Shown: positions 24,809 to 33,652 of the stretch, piece after piece
Numbering within the stretch: the first letter of the stretch is position 1
How the letters are laid out: the number at the start of each line of letters is the position of its first letter
NCBI RefSeq assembly: GCF_039839375.1
Contig: NZ_JBDOQU010000013.1
Span: 62,001-126,000 of the forward strand
Length of the DNA: 64,000 bases
Reading direction: 5' to 3'
Source of the DNA: JBDOQU01 sp039839375
GTDB taxonomy: Bacteria; Pseudomonadota; Alphaproteobacteria; DSM-16000; Inquilinaceae
Notes under the pieces: model-generated
Databases searched by the model: none
Told to the model about the DNA's origin: nothing
Seen by the model: only the letters and a program-made list of their open reading frames with translations
Made by a program: the position numbers and the translations under genes

Positions 24809-27247
24809 ATGATGAACCTTGCGGAATACCGCCGCACCTCCACCCGCCTCGCGGACTTCCTGCCCTGGGTCGCGCTCGCCGGCCAAGGCGTCGTCCTGAA
24901 CAAGGACGGCTCGTTCCAGCGCACCGCCCGCTTCCGTGGCCCCGACCTCGACAGCGCCGTGCCCGCCGAACTCGTCGGTGTCGCCGGCCGCCTCAACAAC
25001 GCATTCCGCCGCCTCGGCTCCGGATGGGCCATCTTCGTCGAAGCCCAGCGCCATCGCGCCGGAGCCTATCCGGCCAGCATGTTCCCAGAGGCTGCGTCAG
25101 CCCTGATCGACGCGGAGCGCAAAGCCGATTTCGAGGAGGAAGGCGCGCATTTCGAGTCGAGCTACTTCCTCACCCTTCTCTATCTGCCGCCGGCCGAGGA
25201 CGTCGCGCGCGCCGAGAGCTGGCTCTACGAGGGCAAGGCGCAGGGTGGCTTCGATGCGGGCGAGATCCTGCGCGGCTTCGTCGACCGGACGGACCGGCTT
25301 CTCCAGCTCATCGAGGGCTTCATGCCCGAATGCGTCTGGCTCGATGACGCCGAGACGCTGACCTACCTGCATTCGACCGTCTCGACCAAGCGGCACCGCG
25401 TCCGCGTCCCCGAGACGCCGATGTATCTCGACGCGCTGCTCGCGGACCAGCCGCTGACCGGCGGGCTCGAACCACGATTGGGCAACGCGCATCTGCGGAT
25501 CCTCACCATCGTCGGGTTCCCGACGGCGACGACGCCAGGGATTTTGGACGAGCTGAACCGGCTCGCCTTCCCGTACCGCTGGTCGACGCGGGCCGTGATG
25601 CTCGACAAGACCGAGGCGACGCGGCTGCTGACCAAGATCCGGCGGCAGTGGTTCGCCAAGAGGAAGTCGATCGCCTCCATCCTCAAGGAGGTGATGACCA
25701 ACGAAGCGTCCGCGCTGGTCGATAGCGATGCCGCCAACAAGGCCGCCGACGCCGACCTAGCGCTTCAGGAACTCGGCTCCGACCTGATCGGCCAGGCCTA
25801 TGTCACCGCGACCGTCTGCGTCTGGGACGAGAACCCGGCGATCGCCGACGAGAAGCTGCGGTTGGTCGAGAAGGTGATCCAGGGCCGCGACTTCACCACG
25901 ATGACCGAGTCCATCAATGCCGCCGACGCCTGGCTTGGCTCTCTGCCCGGGCATGTCTACGCGAATGTCCGGCAGCCACCGGTCTCCACCCTCAATCTCG
26001 CCCACATGATTCCGCTCTCGGCGGTGTGGGCCGGGCCGGAACGCGACGAGCATTTTGCAGCTCCTCCCTTGCTCTTCGGCCGGACCGAAGGCTCGACCCC
26101 GTTCCGGTTCGCCCTCCATGTCGGCGATGTCGGTCACACCCTCGTGGTCGGCCCGACCGGCGCCGGCAAGTCAGTGCTGCTGACGCTGATGGCCTTGCAG
26201 TTTCGCCGCTACGAGAGGTCTCAGGTCTTCGCCTTCGACTTCGGCGGCTCGATCCGCGCGGCGGCACTCGCCATGGTCGGCGACTGGCACGATCTCGGCG
26301 GCGAACTCACCGACGGCGCGGCCGCATCGGTCTCGCTTCAGCCGCTCGCTCGGATCCATGAGACGCCCGAGCGCGCCTGGGCCGCCGACTGGATCGTCGC
26401 CATCCTCATGCGCGAGGGCATCACCATCACGCCGGACGTGAAGGAACTGCTCTGGTCGGCGCTTACCTCGCTGGCGTCGGCCCCCATGGCGGAACGCACG
26501 CTCACCGGCCTTTCCGTCCTCCTGCAATCCTCGGCCTTAAAGCAGGCACTCAAGCCTTATTGCGTCGGCGGGCCTTATGGCCGGCTGCTCGATTCCGAAG
26601 CGGAACAGCTCGGCGCGGCATCGGTCCAAGTGTTCGAGACCGAGGGCCTGATCGGCACCGGCGCGGCGCCTGCTGTGCTCGCCTACCTGTTCCACCGCAT
26701 CGAGGACCGCCTCGATGGCCGGCCGACCCTGCTCATCGTCGATGAGGGCTGGCTTGCGCTCGACGACGACGGCTTCGCCGGCCAGCTTCGCGAGTGGTTG
26801 AAGACGCTGCGGAAGAAGAACGCTTCGGTCGTGTTCGCGACCCAGTCGCTCTCCGACATCGACAGCTCGGCGATCGCGCCAGCCATTATCGAAAGCTGCC
26901 AGACGCGGCTGCTGCTCCCGAACGAACGGGCGATCGAGCCGCAGATCACCGCCATCTATCGGCGTTTCGGGCTCAACGACCGGCAGATCGAGATCCTAGC
27001 CAGGGCGACACCGAAGCGGGACTATTACTGCCAGTCGAGGCGCGGCAACCGCCTGTTCGAGCTCGGCCTCGGCGAAGTCGCGCTCGCACTGTGCGCCACA
27101 TCCTCGAAGACCGACCAGGCCGCGATTGAGCGGTTGCTGTCCGAACACGGCCGCGACGAATTCCTCGCCGCCTGGCTTCGCGCGCGCGGCGTCGCCTGGG
27201 CCGCCGACCTCATTCCCGACCTCACCAACCTGGAGACCCCGTCATGA
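24809..27247 (+). CDS. trbE: TrbE conjugal transfer ATPase (VirB4-like)
   Basis: An 812-residue ATPase, the largest engine of the channel. The N-terminal CagE/VirB4 domain runs to about residue 420; Walker A is GPTGAGKS at 448-455 and Walker B is in LLIVDEGWLALD near 640, followed by TQSLSDI. Role: energises pilin extraction and pilus assembly at the inner membrane. Two adjacent ATGs (24809 and 24812) could start it. The stop overlaps trbJ as ATGA. Sequence looks intact. Confidence 0.95.
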   Translation: MMNLAEYRRTSTRLADFLPWVALAGQGVVLNKDGSFQRTARFRGPDLDSAVPAELVGVAGRLNNAFRRLGSGWAIFVEAQRHRAGAYPASMFPEAASALIDAERKADFEEEGAHFESSYFLTLLYLPPAEDVARAESWLYEGKAQGGFDAGEILRGFVDRTDRLLQLIEGFMPECVWLDDAETLTYLHSTVSTKRHRVRVPETPMYLDALLADQPLTGGLEPRLGNAHLRILTIVGFPTATTPGILDELNRLAFPYRWSTRAVMLDKTEATRLLTKIRRQWFAKRKSIASILKEVMTNEASALVDSDAANKAADADLALQELGSDLIGQAYVTATVCVWDENPAIADEKLRLVEKVIQGRDFTTMTESINAADAWLGSLPGHVYANVRQPPVSTLNLAHMIPLSAVWAGPERDEHFAAPPLLFGRTEGSTPFRFALHVGDVGHTLVVGPTGAGKSVLLTLMALQFRRYERSQVFAFDFGGSIRAAALAMVGDWHDLGGELTDGAAASVSLQPLARIHETPERAWAADWIVAILMREGITITPDVKELLWSALTSLASAPMAERTLTGLSVLLQSSALKQALKPYCVGGPYGRLLDSEAEQLGAASVQVFETEGLIGTGAAPAVLAYLFHRIEDRLDGRPTLLIVDEGWLALDDDGFAGQLREWLKTLRKKNASVVFATQSLSDIDSSAIAPAIIESCQTRLLLPNERAIEPQITAIYRRFGLNDRQIEILARATPKRDYYCQSRRGNRLFELGLGEVALALCATSSKTDQAAIERLLSEHGRDEFLAAWLRARGVAWAADLIPDLTNLETPS

Positions 27248-28011
27248 CCGACCGTCGTTCCTGCTCGCGCGCCGTGCTGCTCGCGGGCGCCGTCCTCGCC
27301 CTTCCGCTCAGCCTGTCGCCGGTGATGGTCGCGCCGGCTTCGGCGCAGTGGGTCGTCTATGACCCGACGAACTATGCCCAGAACGTGCTTCAAGCGGCGC
27401 GCGCCCTGCAGCAGGTCAACAACCAGATCACCTCTCTCCAGAACGAGGCTCAGTCGCTGATCAACCAGGCGCGCAACCTCGCGAGCCTGCCGCACTCCTC
27501 GCTTCAGCAGATCCAGCAGTCGGTGCAGCGGACGCAGGCGCTTTTGACCGAAGCGCAGAACATCGCCTTCGACGTCCAGCAGGTCGATCGGGCGTTCCAG
27601 TCCACCTACGGCAACGCCTCGATCTCGGCTTCCGATCGCGAGCTCGTCGCCGGTGCGCGCGAGCGCTGGCAGAACACGGTAGGCGGGCTTCAGGACGCGA
27701 TGCGGGTCCAGGCCGGCGTCGTCGGCAACATCGACACCAACCGCGCCGAGATGTCGGCGCTGGTCGGCCGGAGCCAAGGAGCATCCGGCGCGCTCCAGGC
27801 GACCCAGGCCGGCAACCAGCTCCTGGCCCTCCAGGCACAGCAGCTCGCCGACCTCACCGCCGTCGTCGCGGCCAACGGTCGGGCCGACGCCCTTACCGCC
27901 GCCGAGCGGTCCGCCGCCGCCGAACAGGGCCGCGAGCAGCGCCGTCGTTTCCTGACGCCGGGCTCCGGCTACCAGCCGGGCAGCGCCCGCATGTTCCCGA
28001 ACGGAAACTGA
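27244..28011 (+). CDS. trbJ: TrbJ periplasmic protein (VirB5-like)
   Basis: A 255-residue exported protein. The signal peptide covers about residues 1-35 and ends with APASAQ; the mature part starts with WVVYDPTNYAQN, the TrbJ hallmark, and is a long helical region rich in glutamine and alanine, suitable for coiled coils. Role: minor pilus component or adhesin in mating contact. Overlaps trbE by four bases; the next gene follows after eight bases. Confidence 0.92.
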   Translation: MTDRRSCSRAVLLAGAVLALPLSLSPVMVAPASAQWVVYDPTNYAQNVLQAARALQQVNNQITSLQNEAQSLINQARNLASLPHSSLQQIQQSVQRTQALLTEAQNIAFDVQQVDRAFQSTYGNASISASDRELVAGARERWQNTVGGLQDAMRVQAGVVGNIDTNRAEMSALVGRSQGASGALQATQAGNQLLALQAQQLADLTAVVAANGRADALTAAERSAAAEQGREQRRRFLTPGSGYQPGSARMFPNGN

Positions 28012-28019
28012 GAACCGCC

Positions 28020-28328
28020 ATGGACGGAAGGATGCTCGCGCGGATCGGCGCCGTGGTCTTCGTCGCCTTCGCGCTCACCGCGACGGCGATCGAGATGACC
28101 CGCGAAGAGGAAGGGCCAGCGGCCGTGCCGGCGGTCGCTGCGACCGACGATCCTGGTCATCTCCCCACGGAGCTGACCCGGTGCCAGCAACTCGGCGAAG
28201 CGGCGACCAGCGACCAAGCCTGCCTTCGCGCCTGGGCGGACAACCGCCGTCGCTTCCTCGGCCTCGACGCCCCCGGGGCTGGCCGCTCGTCGGACGTCTC
28301 GGCCGTGCCCGTGACGGAGGCTCGTTGA
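28020..28328 (+). CDS. trbK: TrbK-like protein (probable entry exclusion, alternative type)
   Basis: A 102-residue protein with one N-terminal membrane segment (about residues 7-24) and a short periplasmic region with two cysteines in RCQQLGEAATSDQACLRAW. This is the TrbK-alt pattern found between trbJ and trbL in alphaproteobacterial ICEs, a candidate entry-exclusion protein that reduces transfer into cells already holding the element. Unlike RP4 TrbK it has no lipobox. Function is inferred from position. It precedes trbL by four bases. Confidence 0.78.
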   Translation: MDGRMLARIGAVVFVAFALTATAIEMTREEEGPAAVPAVAATDDPGHLPTELTRCQQLGEAATSDQACLRAWADNRRRFLGLDAPGAGRSSDVSAVPVTEAR

Positions 28329-28332
28329 TCCG

Positions 28333-29685
28333 ATGGAAGGCACCGGCGTCATCGACCGCTTTCTCGAGGTCTTTACCCGCTACATCGACAGCGGCTTCGG
28401 CCTGCTGAGCAGTGAGGTCGCCTTCATCGCGACCACCCTTATCGTCATCGACGTGACGCTCGCCGCGCTGTTCTGGGCCTGGGGCGCCGACGACGACATC
28501 ATCGCCCGGCTGGTCAAGAAGACCCTGTTCGTCGGTGTCTTCGCCTACATCATCGGCAACTGGAACAACCTCGCCCAGATCATCTTCGAGAGCTTCGCCG
28601 GGCTCGGCCTCCAGGCGAGCGGCACGGGCTTCACCACCGCCGATCTTATGCGGCCCGGACGTGTCGCCCAGACCGGGCTCGACGCCGGAAGGCCGCTGCT
28701 GGAATCGATCTCCGACCTGATGGGCTACATCTCGTTCTTCGAGAACTTCATCCAGATCGCCTGCCTGTTTCTCGCCTGGGCGCTGGTGCTGCTCGCCTTC
28801 TTCATTCTCGCCGTCCAGCTCTTCGTCACCCTGATCGAGTTCAAGCTGACCACGCTCGCCGGCTTCGTGCTGATCCCCTTCGGCCTCTTCGGCAAATCCG
28901 CCTTCATGGCGGAGCGCGTGCTCGGAAACGTCATCTCGTCGGGCATCAAGGTGATGGTCCTTGCCGTCATCATCGGCATCGGCTCGACCCTTTTTGGCGA
29001 GTTCACCGCCGGCTTCGGCGGCCAGGAGCCGACGATCGATGACGCAATGGCGATCGTGCTCGCCGCTCTCTCTCTGCTCGGCCTCGGCATCTTCGGCCCC
29101 GGTATCGCCAGCGGCATCGTCTCCGGTGGTCCGCAGCTCAGCGCCGGTGCGGCCGTCGGCACCGGTATGGCCGCGGGCGGCATGATGATCGCCGGCGGAG
29201 CCGCTGCGGGTCTCGCCGCGAGGGGTGGAGCAGCGGCGCTTTCCGGTGGAGCGGCGGCCGTGCGGGGCGGCGCGGCCATGGCCGGTGGCGCATCGACCGC
29301 CTACAGCCTCGCCTCGGCCGGACAATCCGGCGGCGCGGGCGTGGCATCTGGCCTCGGCGGCGTCGCTCGTGCCGGTGGCAGCGCCGCGATGTCACCGCTC
29401 CGCCGCGCCGCTTCCAGTGCAACCGGCAGCGTCAAGGACAGCTTCAACGCCGGCGGCAAAGCCGCGTTCGAGGCGACCGGCGGCACATCTAGCATGGGCT
29501 CCATCGGTGGCGGAGCCGCCGAGGCGGCCGGTCCGCCGTCTCCCGACACTCCGCCCGCTTGGGCCCGGCGCATGAAGCGCTCCCAATCCCTCAGCCATGG
29601 CGCGACCGCCGTCGGCCATGCCGTCCGCTCCGGCGACGCCCATGGCGGCGGCTCCTCCGTCAACCTCTCCGAAAGCGACCGCTGA
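28333..29685 (+). CDS. trbL: TrbL conjugal transfer membrane protein (VirB6-like)
   Basis: A 450-residue polytopic protein. About six membrane helices lie in residues 30-265 (including the TLFVGVFAYIIGNWNN and LLAFFILAVQLFVTLIEFKL regions); the C-terminal 180 residues are glycine-, alanine- and serine-rich and poorly ordered, a usual TrbL feature. Role: forms the inner-membrane core through which DNA passes. The gene starts four bases after the TrbK-like stop and ends two bases before trbF. The repetitive G/A-rich end is prone to indels but is open here. Confidence 0.92.
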   Translation: MEGTGVIDRFLEVFTRYIDSGFGLLSSEVAFIATTLIVIDVTLAALFWAWGADDDIIARLVKKTLFVGVFAYIIGNWNNLAQIIFESFAGLGLQASGTGFTTADLMRPGRVAQTGLDAGRPLLESISDLMGYISFFENFIQIACLFLAWALVLLAFFILAVQLFVTLIEFKLTTLAGFVLIPFGLFGKSAFMAERVLGNVISSGIKVMVLAVIIGIGSTLFGEFTAGFGGQEPTIDDAMAIVLAALSLLGLGIFGPGIASGIVSGGPQLSAGAAVGTGMAAGGMMIAGGAAAGLAARGGAAALSGGAAAVRGGAAMAGGASTAYSLASAGQSGGAGVASGLGGVARAGGSAAMSPLRRAASSATGSVKDSFNAGGKAAFEATGGTSSMGSIGGGAAEAAGPPSPDTPPAWARRMKRSQSLSHGATAVGHAVRSGDAHGGGSSVNLSESDR

Positions 29686-29687
29686 TC

Positions 29688-30368
29688 ATGTTCAAACGAC
29701 CCTCGACCCACTACGGCAAGACCCCCGAGCCGGAGACGCCCTATCAGAAAGCCGCCCAGATTTGGGATGACCGCATCGGCTCGGCCCGCGTCCAGGCGAA
29801 GAACTGGCGGCTCGCCGCGTTCGGCTCGCTCCTGCTCGCCGGAGGGTTTGCTGGCGCGCTGGTTTGGCAGTCGGCGCGCGGCACCATTGTCCCCTGGGTC
29901 GTGCAGGTCGACCAGTTGGGCCAGGCCCAGGCCGTCGAGCCCGCAGTCGCCGCCTATCGGCCGACAGATCCGCAGGTCGCCTTCCATCTCGGCCGGTTTA
30001 TCGAGCAGGTCCGTTCGATCCCGGCCGATCCCATCATCGTCCGGCAGAACTGGCTGCGCGCCTATGACTTCACGACGACAAGAGGCGCCGTGGCGCTGAA
30101 CGAATACGCCCGCGCCAACGACCCCTTCTCACGCGTCGGGCAAGTGCAGATCTCGGTCGAGGTGTCGAGCGTCATCCGCGCCTCGCCGAGCAGCTTCCGG
30201 GTGGCGTGGACCGAACGGCGCTATCAGGACGGCAGTCTCGCCGGCACCGATCGCTGGACCGCCATTCTGACCGTCGCGGTGCAGCCGCCGCGCGACGCCG
30301 AACGGCTGCGCAAGAACCCGCTCGGCATCTTCGTCGACGCCATCAACTGGTCACGGGAGCTCGGATGA
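29688..30368 (+). CDS. trbF: TrbF conjugal transfer protein (VirB8-like)
   Basis: A 226-residue bitopic protein: a cytoplasmic N-terminus with PYQKAAQIWDDRIGSARVQA, one membrane helix at about 40-58, and a periplasmic NTF2-like domain with a WVVQVDQLGQAQAVEP start and a late FRVAWTERRY. Role: assembly scaffold bridging inner and outer channel parts. ATG 29688 follows the trbL stop by two bases; a longer frame from 29559 would lie within trbL and is rejected. ATGA overlap with trbG. Confidence 0.93.
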   Translation: MFKRPSTHYGKTPEPETPYQKAAQIWDDRIGSARVQAKNWRLAAFGSLLLAGGFAGALVWQSARGTIVPWVVQVDQLGQAQAVEPAVAAYRPTDPQVAFHLGRFIEQVRSIPADPIIVRQNWLRAYDFTTTRGAVALNEYARANDPFSRVGQVQISVEVSSVIRASPSSFRVAWTERRYQDGSLAGTDRWTAILTVAVQPPRDAERLRKNPLGIFVDAINWSRELG

Positions 30369-31321
30369 TGACGCGCAGGTTCTTTTCCTCGGCCTTGCCT
30401 GTGCTTGTCGTCACCGCGACCGCGCTTGCCGGCTGCGCCACGGTCAAACCGCCGGAGATCAGCTATGACAGCACGGTTCCGTCGCTCCCGGCGCCGCCGG
30501 CTCCCTTGGTCGAGGAACGACCACGGCCGCTACACATCCCGCCGGCTTGGACGCCGAGCAGGGGGGGAACGGCCGCTCGGCAGCCGACGGCGCGTGTTCA
30601 GAACGCCAACGCGGCGGCGCGCGTCGAGCCGCGGCGCGATGGCTACTACAACGCTATCCAAATCTATCCCTACAGCGAGGGCGCGCTCTATCAGGTCTAT
30701 GCGGCGCCCGGCCAGATCACCAGCATCGCGCTCGAGCCGGGCGAGAGCTTGACGGGGGCGGGGCCGATCGCCGCCGGTGACACGGCCCGTTGGATCATCG
30801 GCGATACGACCAGCGGCGCTGGCGGCACAAGCCGCGTTCATGTCCTGGTGAAACCGACGCGTGCGGACATCGAGACCAACCTCGTCATCAACACCGATCG
30901 CCGGACCTACCTCGTCGAGCTTCGCTCGGGCGAGACCCCCTACATGCCGTCCGTCGCCTGGTCCTATCCGGAGAGCCGGACGACGCGCACGGCTTTGGTG
31001 CCAGCGGCGCCCGTCATTCCGCCCGCCGTGCAACGGAACCACCGATATGCCTTGAGCGGTGATCGTCCGGCCTGGCGGCCGGTCTCGGTCTACGACGATG
31101 GCCGGCGAGTCTATGTCGAGTTCCCGCGCGGTATCGTCCAGGGCGAGATGCCGCCGCTCTTCGTCATCGGCTCGAACGGCGAGCCGGAGCTGGTCAACAC
31201 CCGCATTCATCAGAACATCCTGATCGTCGACCGGCTGTTCGCAGCCGCCGAGCTGCGGCTCGGGGCTGAGGACCAGGAACGGGTGCGGATTATTCGAGCC
31301 GATGGGAGACCGCCGCGATGA
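30365..31321 (+). CDS. trbG: TrbG outer-channel lipoprotein (VirB9-like)
   Basis: A 318-residue protein with a lipoprotein signal: basic start MMTRR, hydrophobic core and lipobox LAGC with lipidated cysteine C24. The mature part has the proline-rich linker and the VirB9/TrbG domain with NAIQIYPYSEGALYQVYAAP, a TRADIETNLVINTDRRTY strand and a late MPPLFVIGSNGE. Role: part of the outer-membrane pore complex with TrbI. Start at 30365 overlaps trbF by four bases; it overlaps trbI by four bases. Confidence 0.93.
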   Translation: MMTRRFFSSALPVLVVTATALAGCATVKPPEISYDSTVPSLPAPPAPLVEERPRPLHIPPAWTPSRGGTAARQPTARVQNANAAARVEPRRDGYYNAIQIYPYSEGALYQVYAAPGQITSIALEPGESLTGAGPIAAGDTARWIIGDTTSGAGGTSRVHVLVKPTRADIETNLVINTDRRTYLVELRSGETPYMPSVAWSYPESRTTRTALVPAAPVIPPAVQRNHRYALSGDRPAWRPVSVYDDGRRVYVEFPRGIVQGEMPPLFVIGSNGEPELVNTRIHQNILIVDRLFAAAELRLGAEDQERVRIIRADGRPPR

Positions 31322-32514
31322 GCGACACACCGACAAATGACGGCCGCGAAGAAGAAGCGGCGCGGGAGGTTCAGCCATCCGCGTCTGCCGACGCACTGCG
31401 TCTGCGTCCCGCCCCGCCGCGTGTCACCCGCCTGTCGCGCAAGGTTCTAGCCGGTCTTGGAGTGGTCGCCGGGCTCGGCATCGGCGGAGCGCTGATTTTC
31501 GGCCTGCAAGGAAGTGGCGATGGCGATGCTCCGGCTGAACTGATCACCACCGACAACCAGCCGACGGCGGATGGTCTGCGCCGCCTGCCGTCCGACTATG
31601 CGAACGTGCCGCAGCTCGGGCCGGCGCTTCCCGGCGATCTCGGCCGACCGATCGTGCGGGCGCGCGAGGAGGGCCGGCCCGTCCCAGCGCAACCGATGCC
31701 GGGCCCCGACCCCGAAGAGCAGCGCCGTCTTCAGGAGATCGAGGCCGCGCGCACCAGCGAGCTGTTCTTCAGTGCCGGGACGCAGTCGGCCGCGCCCGGC
31801 GTCTCGCTCGCCGGTCAGACCGCAGGCGGTCCGATCGGCCTCCAGGGGCTGGGCGGGGCAACGCCGCCTGGTGCACAGGATCGTCACGCCGGTTTCCTCA
31901 ACGGTGCCGTGGATCGGCGCACCGTATCGACCGACCGGCTCGCTCCGACGGCGAGCCCCTACGTCCTGCAGGCCGGAGCCGTCATACCGGCGGCGCTGAT
32001 CACCGGCATCCGTTCCGATCTCCCCGGCCAGATCATCGCCCAGGTGACCCAGCACATCTACGACAGCCCCACCGGCCGCTACCTTCTCGTGCCGCAGGGA
32101 ACGCGCCTGATCGGCCAATACGACAGCGGCGTCGCCTTCGGTCAGCGCCGGGTGCTCCTCGTCTGGAATAGGCTGATCCTGCCCAATGGGCATTCGATCG
32201 TGCTGGAGCGGCAGCCTGGCGCGGACGCGCAGGGCTTCGCAGGCCTTGAGGACGGCGTCGACTATCATTGGTGGGATCTCGCCAAAGCGGCGTCGCTATC
32301 GACGCTCCTCGGCATCGGCTCTGAGCTGGCGATCAATGACGAGCAGCGCTTGCTCGGCGCCATCCGCGACGGCGCGCAGGACACCGTCAATGATGCGGGT
32401 CAGGCCATCGTCGAGCGTCAGCTCAACGTCGAACCGACCCTCACCATCCGGCCAGGGTTTCCAGTCCGGGTGATCGTGACCCGCGACCTCGTGCTCGAAC
32501 CCTTCGGAGGCTGA
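31318..32514 (+). CDS. trbI: TrbI channel protein (VirB10-like)
   Basis: A 398-residue protein: cytoplasmic tail, one membrane helix at about 43-63, a proline-rich periplasmic stretch, then the VirB10 domain from about 215 with the LQAGAVIPAALITGIRSDLP motif, an LLVPQGTRLIGQYDS strand and the terminal VIVTRDLVLEPFG. Role: spans both membranes and relays ATPase energy to the outer pore. Overlaps trbG by four bases and the DUF2274 gene by one. No trbH-like lipoprotein gene lies between trbG and trbI. Confidence 0.94.
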   Translation: MSDTPTNDGREEEAAREVQPSASADALRLRPAPPRVTRLSRKVLAGLGVVAGLGIGGALIFGLQGSGDGDAPAELITTDNQPTADGLRRLPSDYANVPQLGPALPGDLGRPIVRAREEGRPVPAQPMPGPDPEEQRRLQEIEAARTSELFFSAGTQSAAPGVSLAGQTAGGPIGLQGLGGATPPGAQDRHAGFLNGAVDRRTVSTDRLAPTASPYVLQAGAVIPAALITGIRSDLPGQIIAQVTQHIYDSPTGRYLLVPQGTRLIGQYDSGVAFGQRRVLLVWNRLILPNGHSIVLERQPGADAQGFAGLEDGVDYHWWDLAKAASLSTLLGIGSELAINDEQRLLGAIRDGAQDTVNDAGQAIVERQLNVEPTLTIRPGFPVRVIVTRDLVLEPFGG

Positions 32515-32747
32515 TGATGGCGAAGCTCAAACTCGGAGTGCTTGTTGACGACAAGCCTGTGAGGCTGACCGTAGACCTGCCCGCCTCGGTGCATCGTGAC
32601 CTTATTGCCTATGCCGAGGTGCTGGGACGGGAAACATCTCAGCCGGTGGGCGAGCCGTCCCGGCTGATCGCCCCGATGCTGGAGCGGTTCATGGCGACGG
32701 ACCGGGCGTTTTCGAAGGCGAGAAACGCGCGAGGCGAGTCGACCTAG
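32514..32747 (+). CDS. DUF2274 domain protein
   Basis: A 77-residue protein of the DUF2274 type (MAKLKLGVLVDDKPVRLTV near the start, the helical VHRDLIAYAEVLGRE and the LIAPMLERFMATDRAF end). The helix-strand pattern is like a minimal ribbon-helix-helix protein. It ends the trb operon in most alphaproteobacterial ICEs; function unknown, regulation of transfer is a reasonable guess. Its start codon shares an A with the trbI stop. It converges with the LysR gene, overlapping its end by four bases. Confidence 0.85.
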   Translation: MMAKLKLGVLVDDKPVRLTVDLPASVHRDLIAYAEVLGRETSQPVGEPSRLIAPMLERFMATDRAFSKARNARGEST

Positions 32748-33649
32748 TCCAGCGGCGGGGGAGGACGCTGAGATGCCAGGGCCCTCATCATCGACAGAAA
32801 ACGGCGAAGCGCGGGATTGTCAGTGTAGGGAGCCCAGACGGCCGAGAAGGGCAGGACATCCTGTGGGTCGCCGATCGGCTTGAACACGACATTCGGATAG
32901 ATCACGGCGGCACCGGCTTCGCTAACGACACTCAAGCCAAGGCCGAGCGCGACCTTCACGAACAAGGTCTCTCGGGCTACGGGACAACGCACGATGTCCG
33001 TCGTCTCGCCGAGCCCGCCTAGCCTGGCGGTCAGCCAGTCGTAGATCTCGGGACCGGGTTCCTGGAGGCTGACGATGAAGCGCTCGCCTCGTAAATCGGA
33101 CCATCGAAGTCGCTCCTTCGTCGCAACGCGGTGGTCGCGCGCGATCGCCAGAACGACGGACTCCGACCACATCACCTCGCTGTCGAGATCCACAAAATCA
33201 TGCTGCCCGGTCACAAACGCGATGTCGAGTTCGCGCTCGCGAAGCTGACGTAGGAGCGCACGTGGTTCTCCTTCGGCAATCTCGACCTCGACGTCGGGAT
33301 ACTGCGCACGGAACAATCTCAGCGCCTCGTGGCCGAAACCACCGGCAATCGATGCGAAGATGCCAATTCGCAAATATCCGTTTGCTCCGCGTGCCGCAGC
33401 GCGAGCACGGCGCGCGCCAAACTCCAAGTCATGCAGCACGCTGGACGTCGTATGGAAAAAGTCCCGGCCCGCCCGCGTCAGCCTGACGCCCGCGCTATGC
33501 CGCTCGAAGATCGAAACTCCCAGCTCGCCCTCGATCTTCGCGATACGACGGCTGATCGTGGAAGGTTCAACCCCCGCCGCCAACGCGGCTCGACGAATGT
33601 TGAGCGCCTCGGCCACATCGATGAACGAGCGGAGGTCAGCGAGTTCCAT
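32744..33649 (-). CDS. LysR family regulator
   Basis: A 301-residue LysR protein: N-terminal winged helix at residues 1-60 (LRSFIDVAEALNIRRAALA, then STISRRIAKIEGELG and LFERHSAGVRLT) and a periplasmic-binding-like effector domain from about 90. It is the last gene of a leftward operon, three bases after the stop of the SnoaL-hydrolase gene, so it is co-expressed with it. Effector unknown; an aromatic or oxidised metabolite would suit the neighbours. Its 3' end overlaps the DUF2274 gene by four bases. Confidence 0.9.
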   Translation of the reverse strand: MELADLRSFIDVAEALNIRRAALAAGVEPSTISRRIAKIEGELGVSIFERHSAGVRLTRAGRDFFHTTSSVLHDLEFGARRARAAARGANGYLRIGIFASIAGGFGHEALRLFRAQYPDVEVEIAEGEPRALLRQLRERELDIAFVTGQHDFVDLDSEVMWSESVVLAIARDHRVATKERLRWSDLRGERFIVSLQEPGPEIYDWLTARLGGLGETTDIVRCPVARETLFVKVALGLGLSVVSEAGAAVIYPNVVFKPIGDPQDVLPFSAVWAPYTDNPALRRFLSMMRALASQRPPPPLD

Positions 33650-33652
33650 GCG

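Noticed and set aside
29225..29643. Alternative frames in the 3' part of trbL
   Set aside because: They come from the G/A/S-rich trbL tail; trbL continues in frame to two bases before trbF.
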